Assembly (NCBI GenBank): GCA_032821775.1
Contig: JAVLRN010000008.1
Coordinates: 2,356,001 to 2,420,000 of the forward strand
From: Sanguinoderma infundibulare
Taxonomy: Eukaryota > Basidiomycota > Agaricomycetes > Polyporales > Polyporaceae
Length of the DNA: 64,000 nt
Direction of reading: 5' to 3'
Below the pieces are notes generated by a model. The model was given only the letters and a program-made list of their open reading frames with translations, had not been told where the DNA came from and searched no databases. The translations under genes and the position numbers were made by a program. Shown piece by piece: positions 1 through 12,179 of this stretch (position 1 is its first letter; every line of letters begins with the position of its first letter).

Positions 1-2369
1 CCCGACGGTGTATTGTGTTTCGAGGGTCTGCCATTAGACGAGAGCATTGGTTTCCGAATCGCGAGAGTCGATCATACAAGTCAGAACGTACGGCCCCTGT
101 CCACCATCTACGCTCTCGGCGCTGAATCTTCCGTTTTGAATGTCGACCTCGTGAGTTGCAGGAAGGCCTGTACAACACAGCACGAGTCGGATCCAGAGCT
201 TGAGTACAGCGGCCGGAGGGGAGGAACAAGCTTAAGGCTGTTTCAGAGCGGTGTCTGAAAGCCCCATCAACCATGCCACGCGCTGAGTGTGCTGATCAGA
301 GTGGGCGCTTGCTAGCTGACCCGGAGCTGCATGTTCCCCTCCTCCTCTCACCATCCTCAAAAGCCCCCACCGGCCATGACTTCTCCACTGGCCACTCACG
401 ACGCCATGTGAGCTCCTTTACCGCTTCCTGATCCTGAGGATGGCAGCAAAAGTCATCTCGTGCCATACGGACTCCCGAGAGATGGACGTTAAGCACGGCG
501 CGGGCAGACTTGAAGGTGAGTTCTTTTGGTTGGCTTCATAACATATTCCCCTACCTTATGTCAATATGAGCACTATTCCTCCGAAACGACCATCCACGAG
601 ATCATGCAGAATGGCATGCCAATCACAAGCCACTGAACGAATGCGCCGTCAGGAACAAATACATATCAAGAACACGCGGAGGTCAGGCGGGTTGTGGTCG
701 CGCTGACGGCGTTGGCCCAGTTGTCCGCCAAGGAACGAGCGACGCTGGCGATCAGGGATCTCGGGGAGAGGGACGGAGGCGTGAAGGAAGGACCGCTGCT
801 TAGAAATGCTGCTGGTGCGTATAATCTTCACTGCTTGCGTGGATGCTCCGGTGTAGAGAGTTACAGTTGTGATGGGACCGTCCCTGCCCGAGTGGAGGAG
901 GGCTTCGTCTGGACATGGGTTAAAGGATGGGTGACGTGCGTGTTGCATGTCGGGTATTGGAATTGGTTTGGAGGTGCGTACAGTCTTTGGCACGTTTATT
1001 TATTGGATTCACCGTTGGGCTAACGGCCGGCGTGTGCGAGCAGATCAAGGTGTGGTTGAGACCGTGCGGAGCATCGTGCCTTCGCCAGGAACTGTTGCCT
1101 ATGGCATTTTACAGGCCTTGTCCTGTTGCCCAAGTTGCTTCTACAACAGATGTAGACGTCGCGGGCGAAACGCATCCACTCCCATTTTGAAGACGTGGCC
1201 GTGTATCATCCCTTGCTGCACAAATAAATGCGTTCAGACACGGATAGCATGAGATTGAGGAAGTCGGCCGAACGACGTCATCATCCCAGCTATTTCCCTT
1301 TGGATTGCCTGGGCGGACGCTGTTCGATCGTGCATACCAGTAATGTGAGTAGTCTACCCTTGGATATGCTTTAGCATGCCCTAATTCGATTTGGCGACAG
1401 GTATGATATCGGTTTGAGAAGGGTGCACCGGAAGGTAGACTCTCGTGTACGGATATGTTGTCACAGTGCAACCAGGTAAGTGTAGTTTTCATGCGCCTCT
1501 TAGCGGTTGTGATCACCTCGCTGAGGATGTACTGTGATGGCCTCCGTTCCACCCTAGCAGAGTCTTCTTCCGTCGAATACTTCTGCATAACCATCTCGCG
1601 CGTCGTCTGGTTTTATTTCACCATGTCAGGGACGTTAGAAGCAAGTTGGTTCGTGTATGTGACTGGTCTTTCCGTGCGGTATTTTGATACAGGCACGTAT
1701 TGCCGCGACCTGGACGTTGGTACGCGAACTGAAGTCCGACGGCTTGACATACAGCTTCCCTCATTTGGGTTGCAACAGCTCCGGTAAGGACGCTGTCTTG
1801 AGGATATCGCCGCTGCTTTCGCTCACAGGAATCTATTGCGCTATTTCTAGCCCCGTCCGCGCTTTCATCGCAGACCATTTGCGCAACACTCTCTTCTCCA
1901 TTGTCCAAGTTTTCGATCTAGCGCTATATCCCACAGAACGGTCATGCTACTCGGGTGGCACCCCAGTGGCCTTTCGAGATCTGCTTCATCATGCACCTCT
2001 TAGGACAACTGTGCCGAGGACTTGGGCGGCCGGCGTGTGGGCGAGGTCAACCTTCACAATATCAGCATTCCCATGATCGAAGGCCTACGCTCCCACCGAA
2101 TGGCGACTGTGTTTGATGGTGGTCTCCCCGCCTCATTGAGCCCGTCCAAATGGTCTATGGGTCACCGGTTGTCACTCGATAAACGCATCCCTCATTACGT
2201 GTCCTTGTCCCAGTTTTACGTTGCTTAGGTCTGTCAACTCGGTGCCCCGAGAAGGAAAACGTACTCAACCTTGCATCAGGCATCCGATAACTCTGGACAC
2301 AGGTCTAACCCTCCGCAAAGGTCGGAGTACTCCGGCCGGTTCTTGCTGAGCGATGATCCCCTGCTTCTG
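1..2369. other. No recognisable gene
   Basis: Both strands were read. Only short overlapping ORFs without family motifs are present, the longest about 160 codons on the minus strand near 1.1-1.6 kb. I see no clear splice-joined coding series, tRNA or repeat. It may be decayed coding or intergenic DNA. Confidence 0.4.
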
Positions 2370-3262
2370 TGGCCGTGCTTTGACAGCGTGAACACGTTGT
2401 CGCTCGGTTTTCCAAGGGCTGTCATTCTAGATTCGCAAGTGATCTTCCCGTGACTCGTTATATCCGCGTCTCTCAGCTCAGGGCTTCAGGGGAGGTTGCT
2501 TCGGCTCTCATGAAGGTGTGTAGCGCGGAGAGAGAATTGTACAGCCTCCTGATATATTGGCATCCAGAGATAGGGCAACTGCGTCCGTGACATGAAGGGA
2601 CATGTTTCTCGACTTTCCGGAAACGTGCTCGAGGGAGCTCTTCTTGTGGAGGGATCCCTTGTATCAGAGCGTCGTGCTCATCATATCGCTCAGGCTGTCG
2701 TGGAGGATTAACCACCCACTGGCTATTGTCGGTGCTATGTACGGGCTATAGGCCAACTCACAATTCGCGAATGAACTGACAAGCAGGTAAGGAAACAATT
2801 GACACAGTGATGCCGCTAAGCATGGGCCATACCTCTAACTCCATATGCGAACTGGCACGCATGAGTGCCCGTCCGAGACCCCCGTGTAAAGAAGCCGTCG
2901 CTGCGGTAATTATCGCTGTTACGGACTCATAGTGGTAAGCCATCGATCTTCTGCAACTCGCTGTGTGTATTGATCGTGCTTTCTCAGATGCCCCTTGAAA
3001 CGAGCCGTGCCGTGTCGCCCGGGGCGATGACAATGGAAGGTCCGATAATATAGAAGGAAAGCGCATCGTAGCGGCCGAGGCTCAGCCGTCGGCGATAGAA
3101 GTGATGCAGGGCAGATCCCTGGAGGACGGGGGCAATAAAATCGTCAGGTACGTCTACGAATGTGGTCGTCTCTACCCAACGAACTGTCACCTCGTGGTTT
3201 TTAACATTTGACAGAAGCTAGCTGTTTGGACAAAGAAGACTCTCGAGCAATGTGCGGATAGA

Positions 3263-3269
3263 TATATAG
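3263..3269 (+). promoter_or_regulatory. TATA-like box of 7-TM gene copy A
   Basis: A TATATAG element lies about 50 nt before the ATG at 3320. The same context, a GTGCGGATA stretch followed by TATATAG, stands before the copy B gene at 52807-52813. Conservation across otherwise diverged flanks supports a promoter role. Confidence 0.45.
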
Positions 3270-3319
3270 GCGTGCGACCGCGTGATTATTTTCGCTAACC
3301 TTCCACGGTGACTCACCCT

Positions 3320-4973
3320 ATGTCGCAGACGAACGCTAGTCAATGTCCTTCCGCTACTCCTGCGCCTTTCAATGAGGACTTCTGGAATTACCAAGCCCAT
3401 GCAATTCAAGAAGCTCTCGTGATGGCTTCGTTGCCAGCTGTTCTGTATGGTGCGAGACAGACAATATTTATTGGTGTTCTCCACGTCATTGAATCGTTCT
3501 AACGCAGGAGTGTTCACGATCCTATGTATCGCTTCCATATATGCTCTCACCCAGTGCGTACGACACGTTATTGGGATTCTTCCAAGCCTAACTACGTGTG
3601 TGCCTCGGCTAGACGCAATGGGAAAATTCGAATTCCATCCATCGTGCTCAGCCTAACGCTCCTCGCACTCTTCATTTCCACGACGATCTACTTGGCCTAC
3701 ACGATTCTATCCACGCAGAGCACAGTCCTCAACAACTCCTTGTACTCGGCGATGGCTCTCTGGTCGCTTCCTCCGAATGAGGCCCTAGAGCTGCCGAGCG
3801 CGGGGCTCATCAAGGACTACACCTTACCACAACAGTGCGCGGGTACCGCGGCGCTCACAATTAATGTGTGCTTCCTTTCTTAAGCAGTGGAGCACATTTC
3901 GCTAACTGGTCATCACGCACGCAGATCTTGCTAGGGGACTCGATAGTGTGCTGGCGAGCGTGCGTGATTTGGCAGAGGAGTCGTTTTGGCGGCATCATCA
4001 AGAGCATCTGTATCGCCTTCCTTTTGACGACCTTTGGTACGTCACTGTCGTCGTTCGGTGTCCTTTTCATGTCTGGCGTTCAAACCACGTTGTACAGGAC
4101 TCGGTGTTGTGGATATCACGTTCACATGCGAGCCCAATCTGGACTGGGCCCCCGATCGACATGCCTTGGGGACCGGGACCATGTACGATGGCTTCTCGTA
4201 CGGCGTGGCAGCGTCTGCGCTCTCTTTCAGCACAAACTTTTGTGCGACGGTGCTGGTGGGGTACAAGGCATGGTGGGTCCTCTGGTCCCATTGTCATACC
4301 CCAGCATCCATTAACTACTTCAAACAGGGAGGCGAGGAGACGTCTGCATCTATACATCGTGGCTGGGCCAATGGCGTCCCAGGTGGAGAAGGTGTTCGCC
4401 TTACTTGTGGAATCCGGCGCGGTGTACTGTGCTCTCTGGGTACGACTTGGCTGTCTTCGTGTGTCATGAGCGTGGCTATGCTGACTATGCGCAGGCTGTC
4501 ATTGTCGTATGGCAGACAGGCATGTATCAAAAGTCAATCGAGACGAACGCCGGAAATGGCACTTTCTGGGACATCTTTGGCGTGATCATCAACGGCGCCC
4601 TGGTGCCTCTCATAGTATGTGCGCTTTCATGATAACCCTCTCGCGCCGTCGTTAACCGCCATGACGATCCTATGCGCAGGCCATCTACCCCACGATCATC
4701 ATCGTGTTCGTCGCGCTGAACAGGTCGCATGTCGAGAACAGCTTGTCCCCACCAAGCCAGGCCAGCTCCAGTTCCAGTGGTGGATCGACGCGCCTAACCA
4801 CCGTCCGGGTCGACACCACCATCACCAGTCATTATGACCACCACCATCCGCCGCCAAGAAGACTCGGATCTGAAGTGCTGATGATCGGCGAGCAGAACTT
4901 CGATTCCAGAGACTGTCTTGAAGGCTCAAGCGTGCATACGGGCGACGAGCATAAGCTCGTGGGGATCATCTAA
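3320..4973 (+). CDS. Seven-transmembrane protein, copy A
   Basis: Eight exons give about 413 residues: 3320-3449, 3508-3553, 3613-3865, 3925-4036, 4098-4272, 4328-4439, 4495-4614 and 4680-4973. All phases close and every boundary is matched in the paralogue at 52914. About seven hydrophobic segments are seen, among them a segment around FTILCIASIYALT, one around SLTLLALFISTTIYLAYTIL and a last one near IYPTIIIVFVAL. The tail after the last helix is Ser/Thr-rich and hydrophilic. The 7-TM layout suggests a receptor-like or transporter-like plasma-membrane protein, as is common in agaricomycetes, but I cannot name the family and no substrate is implied. The start is ATG; a GTG four codons upstream is in frame. 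The gene is convergent with the FAD monooxygenase that ends at 5148. Confidence 0.8.
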
Positions 4974-5147
4974 TGGACTAGGCTTTGTGTCACTTGCTTA
5001 TGTTTACGAAACGCATCATGACTCTCGACACTGGTGCTTGATCTCAATCATAGGCCGCGAAGGCATACTGTACGATATGGGACCGTAAACAAGAGAGACG
5101 CCGCGTCTTGGCTCTGCGCCTGTATGTATCTAGATACCTCTAAATGC

Positions 5148-6918
5148 TCATCGCGATACCGGAAGCGCGTCCAGCCTCTCCACCACGCTCGCGATCTCGT
5201 CGAGAATGCTCGTGTGGAGTGTCCAGTGCGCCTGCTGCTGCAGCTCCTGCGCGAGCACCTGTATCAGCTCAGGCGCGTACTGCCCCGTCCGGCTCTCCCC
5301 CACGCCGACGTTCTCCCAGCCCGCGCGCCGCAGCTGGTACCGCCTGCCGTTCTGCTCCGAACCGCGCTGGACTTCTTGCGAGAACGGCCGGCGGACGTCG
5401 TCGTAGAGTCGGAGCGCGTCAGGGAGGGTGGCGAGGCTGACAGAGGGGTGGGAGAGAATTCGCGCAAGGACGAAGCCGTCCTCGAACGCTTGCCCGACGC
5501 CGGCGCCCTGATGGGGGAGCATTGCGTGCGCCTGAAAGGTGCCGGGTTAGTGTTCTAGGCGGAGGCGTGGAGAAGCGGGATCGACATACGGCGTCTCCGA
5601 CAAGGGCGGCGCGTCCCTTGACGTAGGTGGGTAGCTCGCGCACTGTGTGCATCGCCCAGCAGAACGGTTCACTCATGGCCTGGATAACAGTGCGATCAGT
5701 ACTTGGTGATGGCAGTAGTTCCGGAAGCGAGCGAACGCACTTCGATCATACCCAACGCCTTGGGCTGAAAGCCGTCGAACACCTTCGCAATCGCCTCTGA
5801 GGTCGTCGCCACAGACCACGGGCCGTCATACACCGGGCCAGCGCCAGGAGTGTGGACGGCTGCGAGGACGTTGAAGAACTTGCCCCCCGACACGGGGTAT
5901 ATGACCATGTTCTGAGGATTTCGTTAATAGGGAGATGCTTGCTGACATTATAGTACGCACCCTGTTCTTTCCATGCAGCTGCCACAACAAAGAACATCTC
6001 ATCAATATCGATGGTACCCGACGCTGGTGGGAAAGCCTGAGGGTACATACGATCTGAGGTGTGCTCGCGAATTGCACAAGGTCCTCCTCGAGCGTGGTCG
6101 CAGGTGCCAATCCACGATACGCGACCTGGCCCGACCACATGGGGTCTACCATCGAGCGCAACTGTGCTGCTTCCTCAACTTTACCGCCCTTCTCCGCCTC
6201 GTCTGCGAGATTGTTGAACATCGTGCGGCGAACGGCAGAGCGGACCCCGTCGCTGCCGATGACGAGATCGCAAGTGGCCGTCGTCCCATCCTTGAAGTTC
6301 AGCGTAATAGGGTCAGTCGCAGAGGTCTCGGCATATGAGGCGAGACGTTTCGAGAAATGGATTCTGTCGCCGGCGTCGAGATGCTTGGCGAGGAGTTGCT
6401 GCAGGATAGACCTGTGAAACGTGTGCACTGTAATGACACGGCGTTGGTCAGGCCTATATATCCTCCTCGGAAGAAGTTGGTGCTCACGCTGGGTGAACTG
6501 CGTGATATCCACAAGGTTGTCTTCATCACCCTTGCGGAACCGAATCGGGAAACCTACGTTGGGCACAGCATAAGGCACCATAGCACGAAACCACTGCATA
6601 ACAATAACTCACCCTCACGGTCCTGTGTCCCGGTAATTGTGAGAAGTTCGTCCTCGAGCCCGAGCTCCTTCATGATAGACCAAATGCGCCGCGACATCCC
6701 GACACCCGCGCCGACCTCGGTGAGTTGAGCCGCAGACTCATAGATGTCGAAGCGTACGTCCGACGCGTACTTCTTGAGACAGAGCCCGAGCATGAGGCCT
6801 CCCATACCGCCACCGCTGGAAGAAAGTATCAGCATTCGAGCTATATGATCATCCTTAGTCCAAGAACGCCGTACACTATGGCCACACGTAACTTCGGCTG
6901 ATCCTGGGCGAGAGACAT
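5148..6918 (-). CDS. FAD-dependent monooxygenase (salicylate hydroxylase-like), copy A
   Basis: Eight exons on the minus strand give 450 residues: 6918-6875, 6815-6613, 6553-6488, 6427-6051, 5978-5961, 5911-5741, 5679-5590 and 5531-5148. All phases close. Family landmarks are the N-terminal dinucleotide-binding GGGMGG at about residues 16-21 (split by intron 1), the DG motif GSDGVRS near 162, and the FAD ribityl motif GDAAHAMLPHQGAG near 321-334. These mark a class A (PF01494-type) flavoprotein that uses NAD(P)H and O2 to hydroxylate, usually an aromatic acid; the substrate is unknown. Exon 5 is an 18-nt microexon conserved in all three paralogues. No signal peptide is evident, so a cytosolic enzyme is likely. 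A TATA box lies at 6982-6990. This copy looks intact. Confidence 0.9.
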
Positions 6919-6981
6919 GTCGTATCAGAGTCCTGGATGACACGAAGTTTATCGTTGTCTCAAAGCGTCGGAGCGATTAGG

Positions 6982-6990
6982 CTTTTATAT
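6982..6990 (-). promoter_or_regulatory. TATA box of FAD monooxygenase copy A
   Basis: Read on the minus strand, ATATAAAAG lies about 65 nt upstream of the start codon at 6918, a usual spacing for a fungal TATA promoter. Confidence 0.5.
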
Positions 6991-9268
6991 GAATGTCCAA
7001 GAGTTGCTGTTCAATCGATATCCGAGTTCGGTCCCGTAACGCGCATCCCACGCCAAGGCAGACCGTGGAGGATTAGGAGGGGCTACGTCAGCGCTATCAT
7101 CAACTTGTCCTTGACCGACGGACATGGAGTCTGCGCCACGGGATTTCCTGGGCTGTGCTGTCCGATTCTACAAATTCCGCTGAGCAGCTGACAAGTGTGC
7201 GAAGCACTCGTACATCCTACTGGGGCGGGCCGGCTGCTAGCGAATACTCTGACCAAGGCATCCTTGATCGACTGATCTCCGATGGCGGTGATCCATGTAG
7301 GTTTGCAGTCTAGATCGGTACCTGTTTCGTGAAGCTATGCGCTACGATGACACCAAAGGCAGTGCATGTCAAGAGTATGTGGCACTGCGGGAAAGAGGAG
7401 ACGTAAGCTCAATATATCACGAATGACGCCTATATACAATTGCTTGACAACTTACAGCTGATGCACCCGCCGTCCCCAAGTGTGCTCGGATCAGTGGCAA
7501 GCGAGAAGCCAGCCGGAACACCTGCAAATCCGGCCTGGGCGATCGGCGAACATCTAAATCCTCCACGCCAACCGAAAAGTCAACATAAGTAAACCGAGTT
7601 TCCACTTCGACTCTGCGGGCCCAATGTCGCCATATGTTGTTTCTATTGTTGAATACAAGCGGCAGAGCTGGGTCGGAATCATAGCCACCAATATTGGGGC
7701 TCCGAACGATGGGTTTTCAAACTCCGAACGTTACCGACGACCCTTCTTGGCAACGTGGCTTTGTTCCTCATCCACCTCTTGCACTTATACTTCTTAAAAA
7801 CGCACAACATAACTCTCCTGAAACCAAATCGAAGGAGCTTCGCATCGTCGGGCAAATCCCGCTGTTACTTACTACGAGATGGTGTGGTTTCACCAATGCA
7901 TCATTGATCAAGATCGGACGATGACGGTGAAGTTGTTGAAGGTGCGCGGGTGCGTAGCTCCTCTTCCACTGCTGTTGCATCATAGCTTAATCCACGCGAT
8001 AACGAGTGCAATGCTCTCTCGGTCGCGGGACAGTTGTCGTACCTAAACATTTGCCGGGCACCTTTCGAGTACAACATGTGCCTCGCCTTAGCAACCTGGA
8101 AGCACAGGCGTAGTTGAATCCCTTACCAGGAAGAATAACCCTTCTGTGCGACATTGTTTTTTCGTTATAGTGTTGGTCGTCCACGGACTACAACGCTTCC
8201 AGAAGACGGCAACCGCAGACATTAGGACCCGCTACGTCAGCGCCTCATCAACCTATCGTATCAGCTATGCGCGCGGTGTCCACCAGAAGGACCCCGGCTT
8301 GCATCTTAGCTGCCCCATACCCCGCAGTTGTCTTGATTCATTTATAGGTTCCTCGTGTTAGGGCGCTTAGAAGTTTCCGCGCATCCGCCTTAACCTTCAC
8401 CGCGACACGCGTCCTCCTCGTGCTTCTCTCGCGCACTCACGAAAGGCTCTCCACGCGAGAATCATCACCTTGCGTAAATCTGCATATAACTCCGAAGCGC
8501 TTCTGGAAAACGTCAACAAATCCCAAGGGTAAAACTGGTGCGCCACTCGGCTCACCACAATCGCCCCTCGGCTCGCCACAATTCTGTGGCGTCGTCATTG
8601 TCTAACAATGTCTTCCAGGTACCGCGTTCATCTTCCACATCCACAGGCACCAATCTCTTCGTCTACTTGATGCGCCACGAGGCATACTACACAGTTCCCG
8701 TTCGGAAAATCCAGCGATATCATGGAATCAGCTGTCTCGTGTGTGCCGTCCCCATTCGGGGCCGTTTGTCGCCACTCGGTATCCCAGCTAGAGGCCGACA
8801 GCCATGAAAGGGCCAGGTACGGGCGTTGCATCCCTTTCGAAATGTGCATGTAATGACCCATCAGTCCGTTACAGTTATTCAGCGCCGTTGAGCTTGGTCG
8901 TTTCTCGAGAAACGGTTGCCACAAACCCCGAGCCTAACGCTGCTTCCGCGGCGTTGTCTAGTTCATCACATTGCGATCCTGGAACTGTCCCCATTCCGGC
9001 ACAATTACATATTTCGGCGGACGCCTGGTAAGGCTAAAACCAGTCATTTGCTGCTCTCCTGCGCAATACTAACCCGTCCATTTGCAGTGCTCGCCAGCTA
9101 CCCGTTTTCCCTTCCGCGCCTGCATTCGGTCAGTCTTTCCAACCTTCTGGATGGCAAACCGACGTCGAGCGAACTCGTCTTCTCGCGGGCTTCGATGCAC
9201 TCATCCCCTCGATAACACTCACCTCACCAACACCACCACCACCTCCTCCTCCTGTCCCCATCCAATCC
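6991..9268. other. No confident gene; one weak internal repeat
   Basis: No ORF here shows a family motif. Segments near 7064-7170 and 8213-8320 share a stretch around GCTACGTCAGCGC followed by ATCAAC and may be remnants of one duplicated sequence. The stretch from 8.9 to 9.27 kb is pyrimidine-rich, like a fungal promoter or leader, and precedes the ORF at 9269. Confidence 0.35.
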
Positions 9269-10660
9269 ATGCTTCGACCTCACCGGAACGCCTCACATGT
9301 GACCAGGCTGCCTGATCGACGGCGGTCATGGCATGCAAGATGCTTGGTCGACGGCACCGAAACCGACCTAGACGACGGAAACGACTCCAACTCTGAAGAG
9401 GAGGACATCAACTGGCTCCATGAACGCGTCCACGAGCTTCAAACTCAGGACTTCCTCTCTTGGACGCCGCAGCGCAAACAGCCCCCGGATCACCTCGTTA
9501 CCGGTCCCTCGACTCCTCACGGCTCGGAGCACAGGAGGACAGGGACGGACTGCGACCGGACGAACGAGCCGACCCACACTCTCAACACAGAACAGCTTGC
9601 CGATTCAGGACCGCCACGGCATTACCGCTACCGGAGCTCGTTTCACCAGTCTCTTCGTGCTCGTCGAGGGGTGGACTACCTCAATGTCCCCAATCCTGCC
9701 CAGGCGATGATGGAGAGGAGGACGCGGCGCCCGCCGCGAGGCCGCAGGTCTGCCGACACGGGAATCGTGGACATCAGTGAATCAGAGTCCTCCGAGTTCG
9801 AGTCGGACGGCGACGATGACCTGGAGGCGGGAGCCACGTCTGACTCCGAGGTTCTCGAGGTCGGTCGCGACAAGTTGAGCGATCGCCCACCCGCAGGGGT
9901 CTGTCAAGACTGCTCGGAGGAGCCAGCTTGCGAATATGAAGCGCCTGGTAACGCTCCCGGTCATAGCAGCTCTATTTCCGAACCTCAGTCCTCGTCTTCG
10001 GATGCAGGCAGGCCACCGGATCCAGAAGCGTCGGAGGACCCCTTCAAGCCGTCGTGTACCCCCGTCCTTCCCCCCACCGCCACGTCCGTACCCAAACTCC
10101 CTGCACCTCCTCCCACCTGCGCACAATGGACCCCGTCACTGACTCGTGTCCATGAAGATCAAGCACCGGCCGTCGCCTCACAAACAGGTCCCGTGCGGGC
10201 TCATTCCGGATCCCCGATTCACCTCGACGACGACCGCCAAGACAAGGGCAAGAAACGCGCGCGTAACTCCGAAGACGAAGCAGACCGAGAACCTCCACGA
10301 CAACTCGCGGCTCCTCATAGCGCACAATACACTCGAGGAAAGGGCCCATGGAATACGACGAGTCACCAGCTCCAGGCTGTGGACGTTGATCGCACGCTCG
10401 TGCAGGAAGCCAAGCGGAGGAGGATTACGGACACGGGAGCTGGCACGTCAACGAGTACTCTTTCGTGCCTGCGCGTACCATGTCTCCAAGGAGTGTCGTC
10501 TGCGACCAACCCGACGCTTCCGAATCTGTCCACTAGCCACGCGAGGATACGTCCTCGAGACGACTCCGAAGACGCGCCTCCGCAGGGCATAATGGAGGAT
10601 GCATATCCTCCAGCGAAGAAGCGTCGTAAAGAGAGCCATCGTAGAGACAAGGGTGACTAG
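9269..10660 (+). CDS. Hypothetical disordered, probably nuclear protein
   Basis: An uninterrupted 463-codon ORF, far longer than chance ORFs in this window. The product is hydrophilic and low in complexity. Acidic Ser/Glu/Asp patches occur near residues 33-46 and 170-185, the middle is Pro/Ser-rich, and basic clusters (KGKKRARN near 340, EAKRRR near 387, and a terminal PAKKRRKESHRR) look like nuclear localisation signals. I see no catalytic or DNA-binding domain. A CT-rich leader precedes the ATG. Function is unknown; chromatin- or transcription-related roles are only suggested by composition. It could be the single-exon product of a mobile element, because a tandem repeat lies 1.5 kb downstream, but I see no transposase motif. 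An upstream exon cannot be excluded. Confidence 0.5.
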   Translation: MLRPHRNASHVTRLPDRRRSWHARCLVDGTETDLDDGNDSNSEEEDINWLHERVHELQTQDFLSWTPQRKQPPDHLVTGPSTPHGSEHRRTGTDCDRTNEPTHTLNTEQLADSGPPRHYRYRSSFHQSLRARRGVDYLNVPNPAQAMMERRTRRPPRGRRSADTGIVDISESESSEFESDGDDDLEAGATSDSEVLEVGRDKLSDRPPAGVCQDCSEEPACEYEAPGNAPGHSSSISEPQSSSSDAGRPPDPEASEDPFKPSCTPVLPPTATSVPKLPAPPPTCAQWTPSLTRVHEDQAPAVASQTGPVRAHSGSPIHLDDDRQDKGKKRARNSEDEADREPPRQLAAPHSAQYTRGKGPWNTTSHQLQAVDVDRTLVQEAKRRRITDTGAGTSTSTLSCLRVPCLQGVSSATNPTLPNLSTSHARIRPRDDSEDAPPQGIMEDAYPPAKKRRKESHRRDKGD

Positions 10661-12179
10661 TGTCTCCTACGCTGGTGATTTTTGGTTATCGCTTTTTGTT
10701 AGTTTTGCAGCTTACTCTGGGCTTTGTAACGTGCTAGAATTGCATTCGTTTAACCAATTTATCAAGCCTGGGGGGCCGTGCAGGTACACATAGGAAGGTG
10801 CATAAGTGTCATACCAGCGGTTTCCGGGGTGTCCATATGATAGTAACGGCACCTCCCTTATGTCGTTCAAATGTTCACATTCGTTACTGTGTGTTGATAA
10901 ACCTCTACCCCAGGTGTTCATCTCCTTGACCGAGTTAAATTCTGTACATTGCGCTACATCCGATGCACTGTCCGCGGCGGTGTATGCTCGATCTGTGGTA
11001 CAGCTCAGTCGATGTCGGTCGTCGAGAAGCGCGGAGGAATGATTCAACTACATGGTTTCAACACTTTCATCTCGTGAATAGAACCTTGAAAACAGCAGCC
11101 CGTAGCTCTCTATACCGTTTGATGAGATGCCATCAGCGGCTCGACGTGCTGGGCGGCGTCGCGAGCCGGTAAGAACTTGCCGTCCGAGTACCAATAGTCT
11201 CAACTTTGGAGGACGAAGATCCTGAGAGTCGAACGATAGCCTTCCCGGCCTTCCCGGACGCGGATACAGGAGGAGCCCTGCTCACCTTGGGTGATGGCAG
11301 CGTCGCGGGTATACGGTGAGCGAACGACGCGTGTGGCTATGACGGCTAGTCCATCCCCGCATGTTCCCCGCCGCATGCCCCTCGCGAGTCGTCGGTCCGG
11401 ATTTCAGTGTAGACCGCAAGCTCAAGAACCTCTGTTCTCGGGCAGCGTGGCCTCCGTCGGGAGACACAGAAGGTGTCAGCCCCGAGACCGCGGCGACCCT
11501 CTCCACCGGCGGGCTCTTGAGTAGCTCGCATATATGTCGATGGAATTTTTGCCTCCAGTTGTGGGTCCACTTTCCCAAACCGATGATCAGTTCGGGTAAC
11601 GAACATGATACATACTAGTAACCTCTGGTGGCAGCCGCTGCCATGCGTCGCGTCCTCATTCTCCCTCTCCGCATTCTTGAAGGAGCCTGCAGGATTAAGA
11701 CGTCCAGCCACGATCATGACGTCGGAACTCAGCGTCGTCCAGAGAGTCAGCCGCTGCCGTCTCGCAATTGCGGCTGGCACCACCGATCCGAGGCGGGACT
11801 TTCCGCCGCCGAGAATGGAAAGTGACCTGCCTTTTTGGGACAACGATTGTTCGCCGCGCCCCGTGGAGTTTCGAGCGCTGACCTGCGCGCCTCTTCCCCT
11901 CAACCTACTTAAACCGCAACTGCTTGTCCAATCCGCCAATCCATCTTACCTTCTTCCCCTTCACAGGTCCCCCGCCCCGCCACTCAATATAAATGCTTTC
12001 CTCGTCGCTCATCGTCCTTCAACATCGTCAGCGTCGCCACCTCTCGACGACACGCGACAAGCCACAACCACCAACTACAGAAGACTCGGGGTCGACCTCG
12101 CCGCTCACCCTCTGTATGTGCTTAGCTCGATCTCAGGATACTCTCACTGTGGTGGCTGACGTCTAGGATCTCGATCCAC
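10661..12179. other. Intergenic; promoter-like DNA near 11.9-12.0 kb
   Basis: No recognisable coding sequence is seen. At about 11990 a TATAAATG stretch is followed by CT-rich DNA and a CATCGTC-type leader, which looks like an active promoter and transcription start. It points into the repeat region that follows, but no convincing reading frame lies downstream. Confidence 0.35.

Larger units (their letters stand above)
2370..6950 (+). repeat. Segmental duplication, copy A
   Basis: This block matches 51930-56560 in the same orientation. Similarity begins near a shared stretch around 2386 (copy B 51942), covers a short coding-like stretch at 2533-2600, then the 7-TM gene and the convergent FAD monooxygenase gene, and fades upstream of the monooxygenase start. 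Gene order, orientation and intron positions agree between copies, while intron and intergenic sequence has diverged strongly. It is therefore an old DNA-level duplication. Block edges are approximate. Confidence 0.8.

Noticed and set aside
3450..3612. Apparent frameshift in 7-TM copy A (two overlapping ORFs in different frames)
   Set aside because: An intron with donor GTGCGT at 3554, branch CCTAAC and acceptor at 3612 joins the frames, and the paralogue has the same 60-nt intron.
5034..5558. Plus-strand ORFs of 100-174 codons opposite the monooxygenase last exon, also seen at copies B and C
   Set aside because: They are shadows of GC-rich coding sequence on the other strand with Arg/Ala/Ser-rich meaningless translation.
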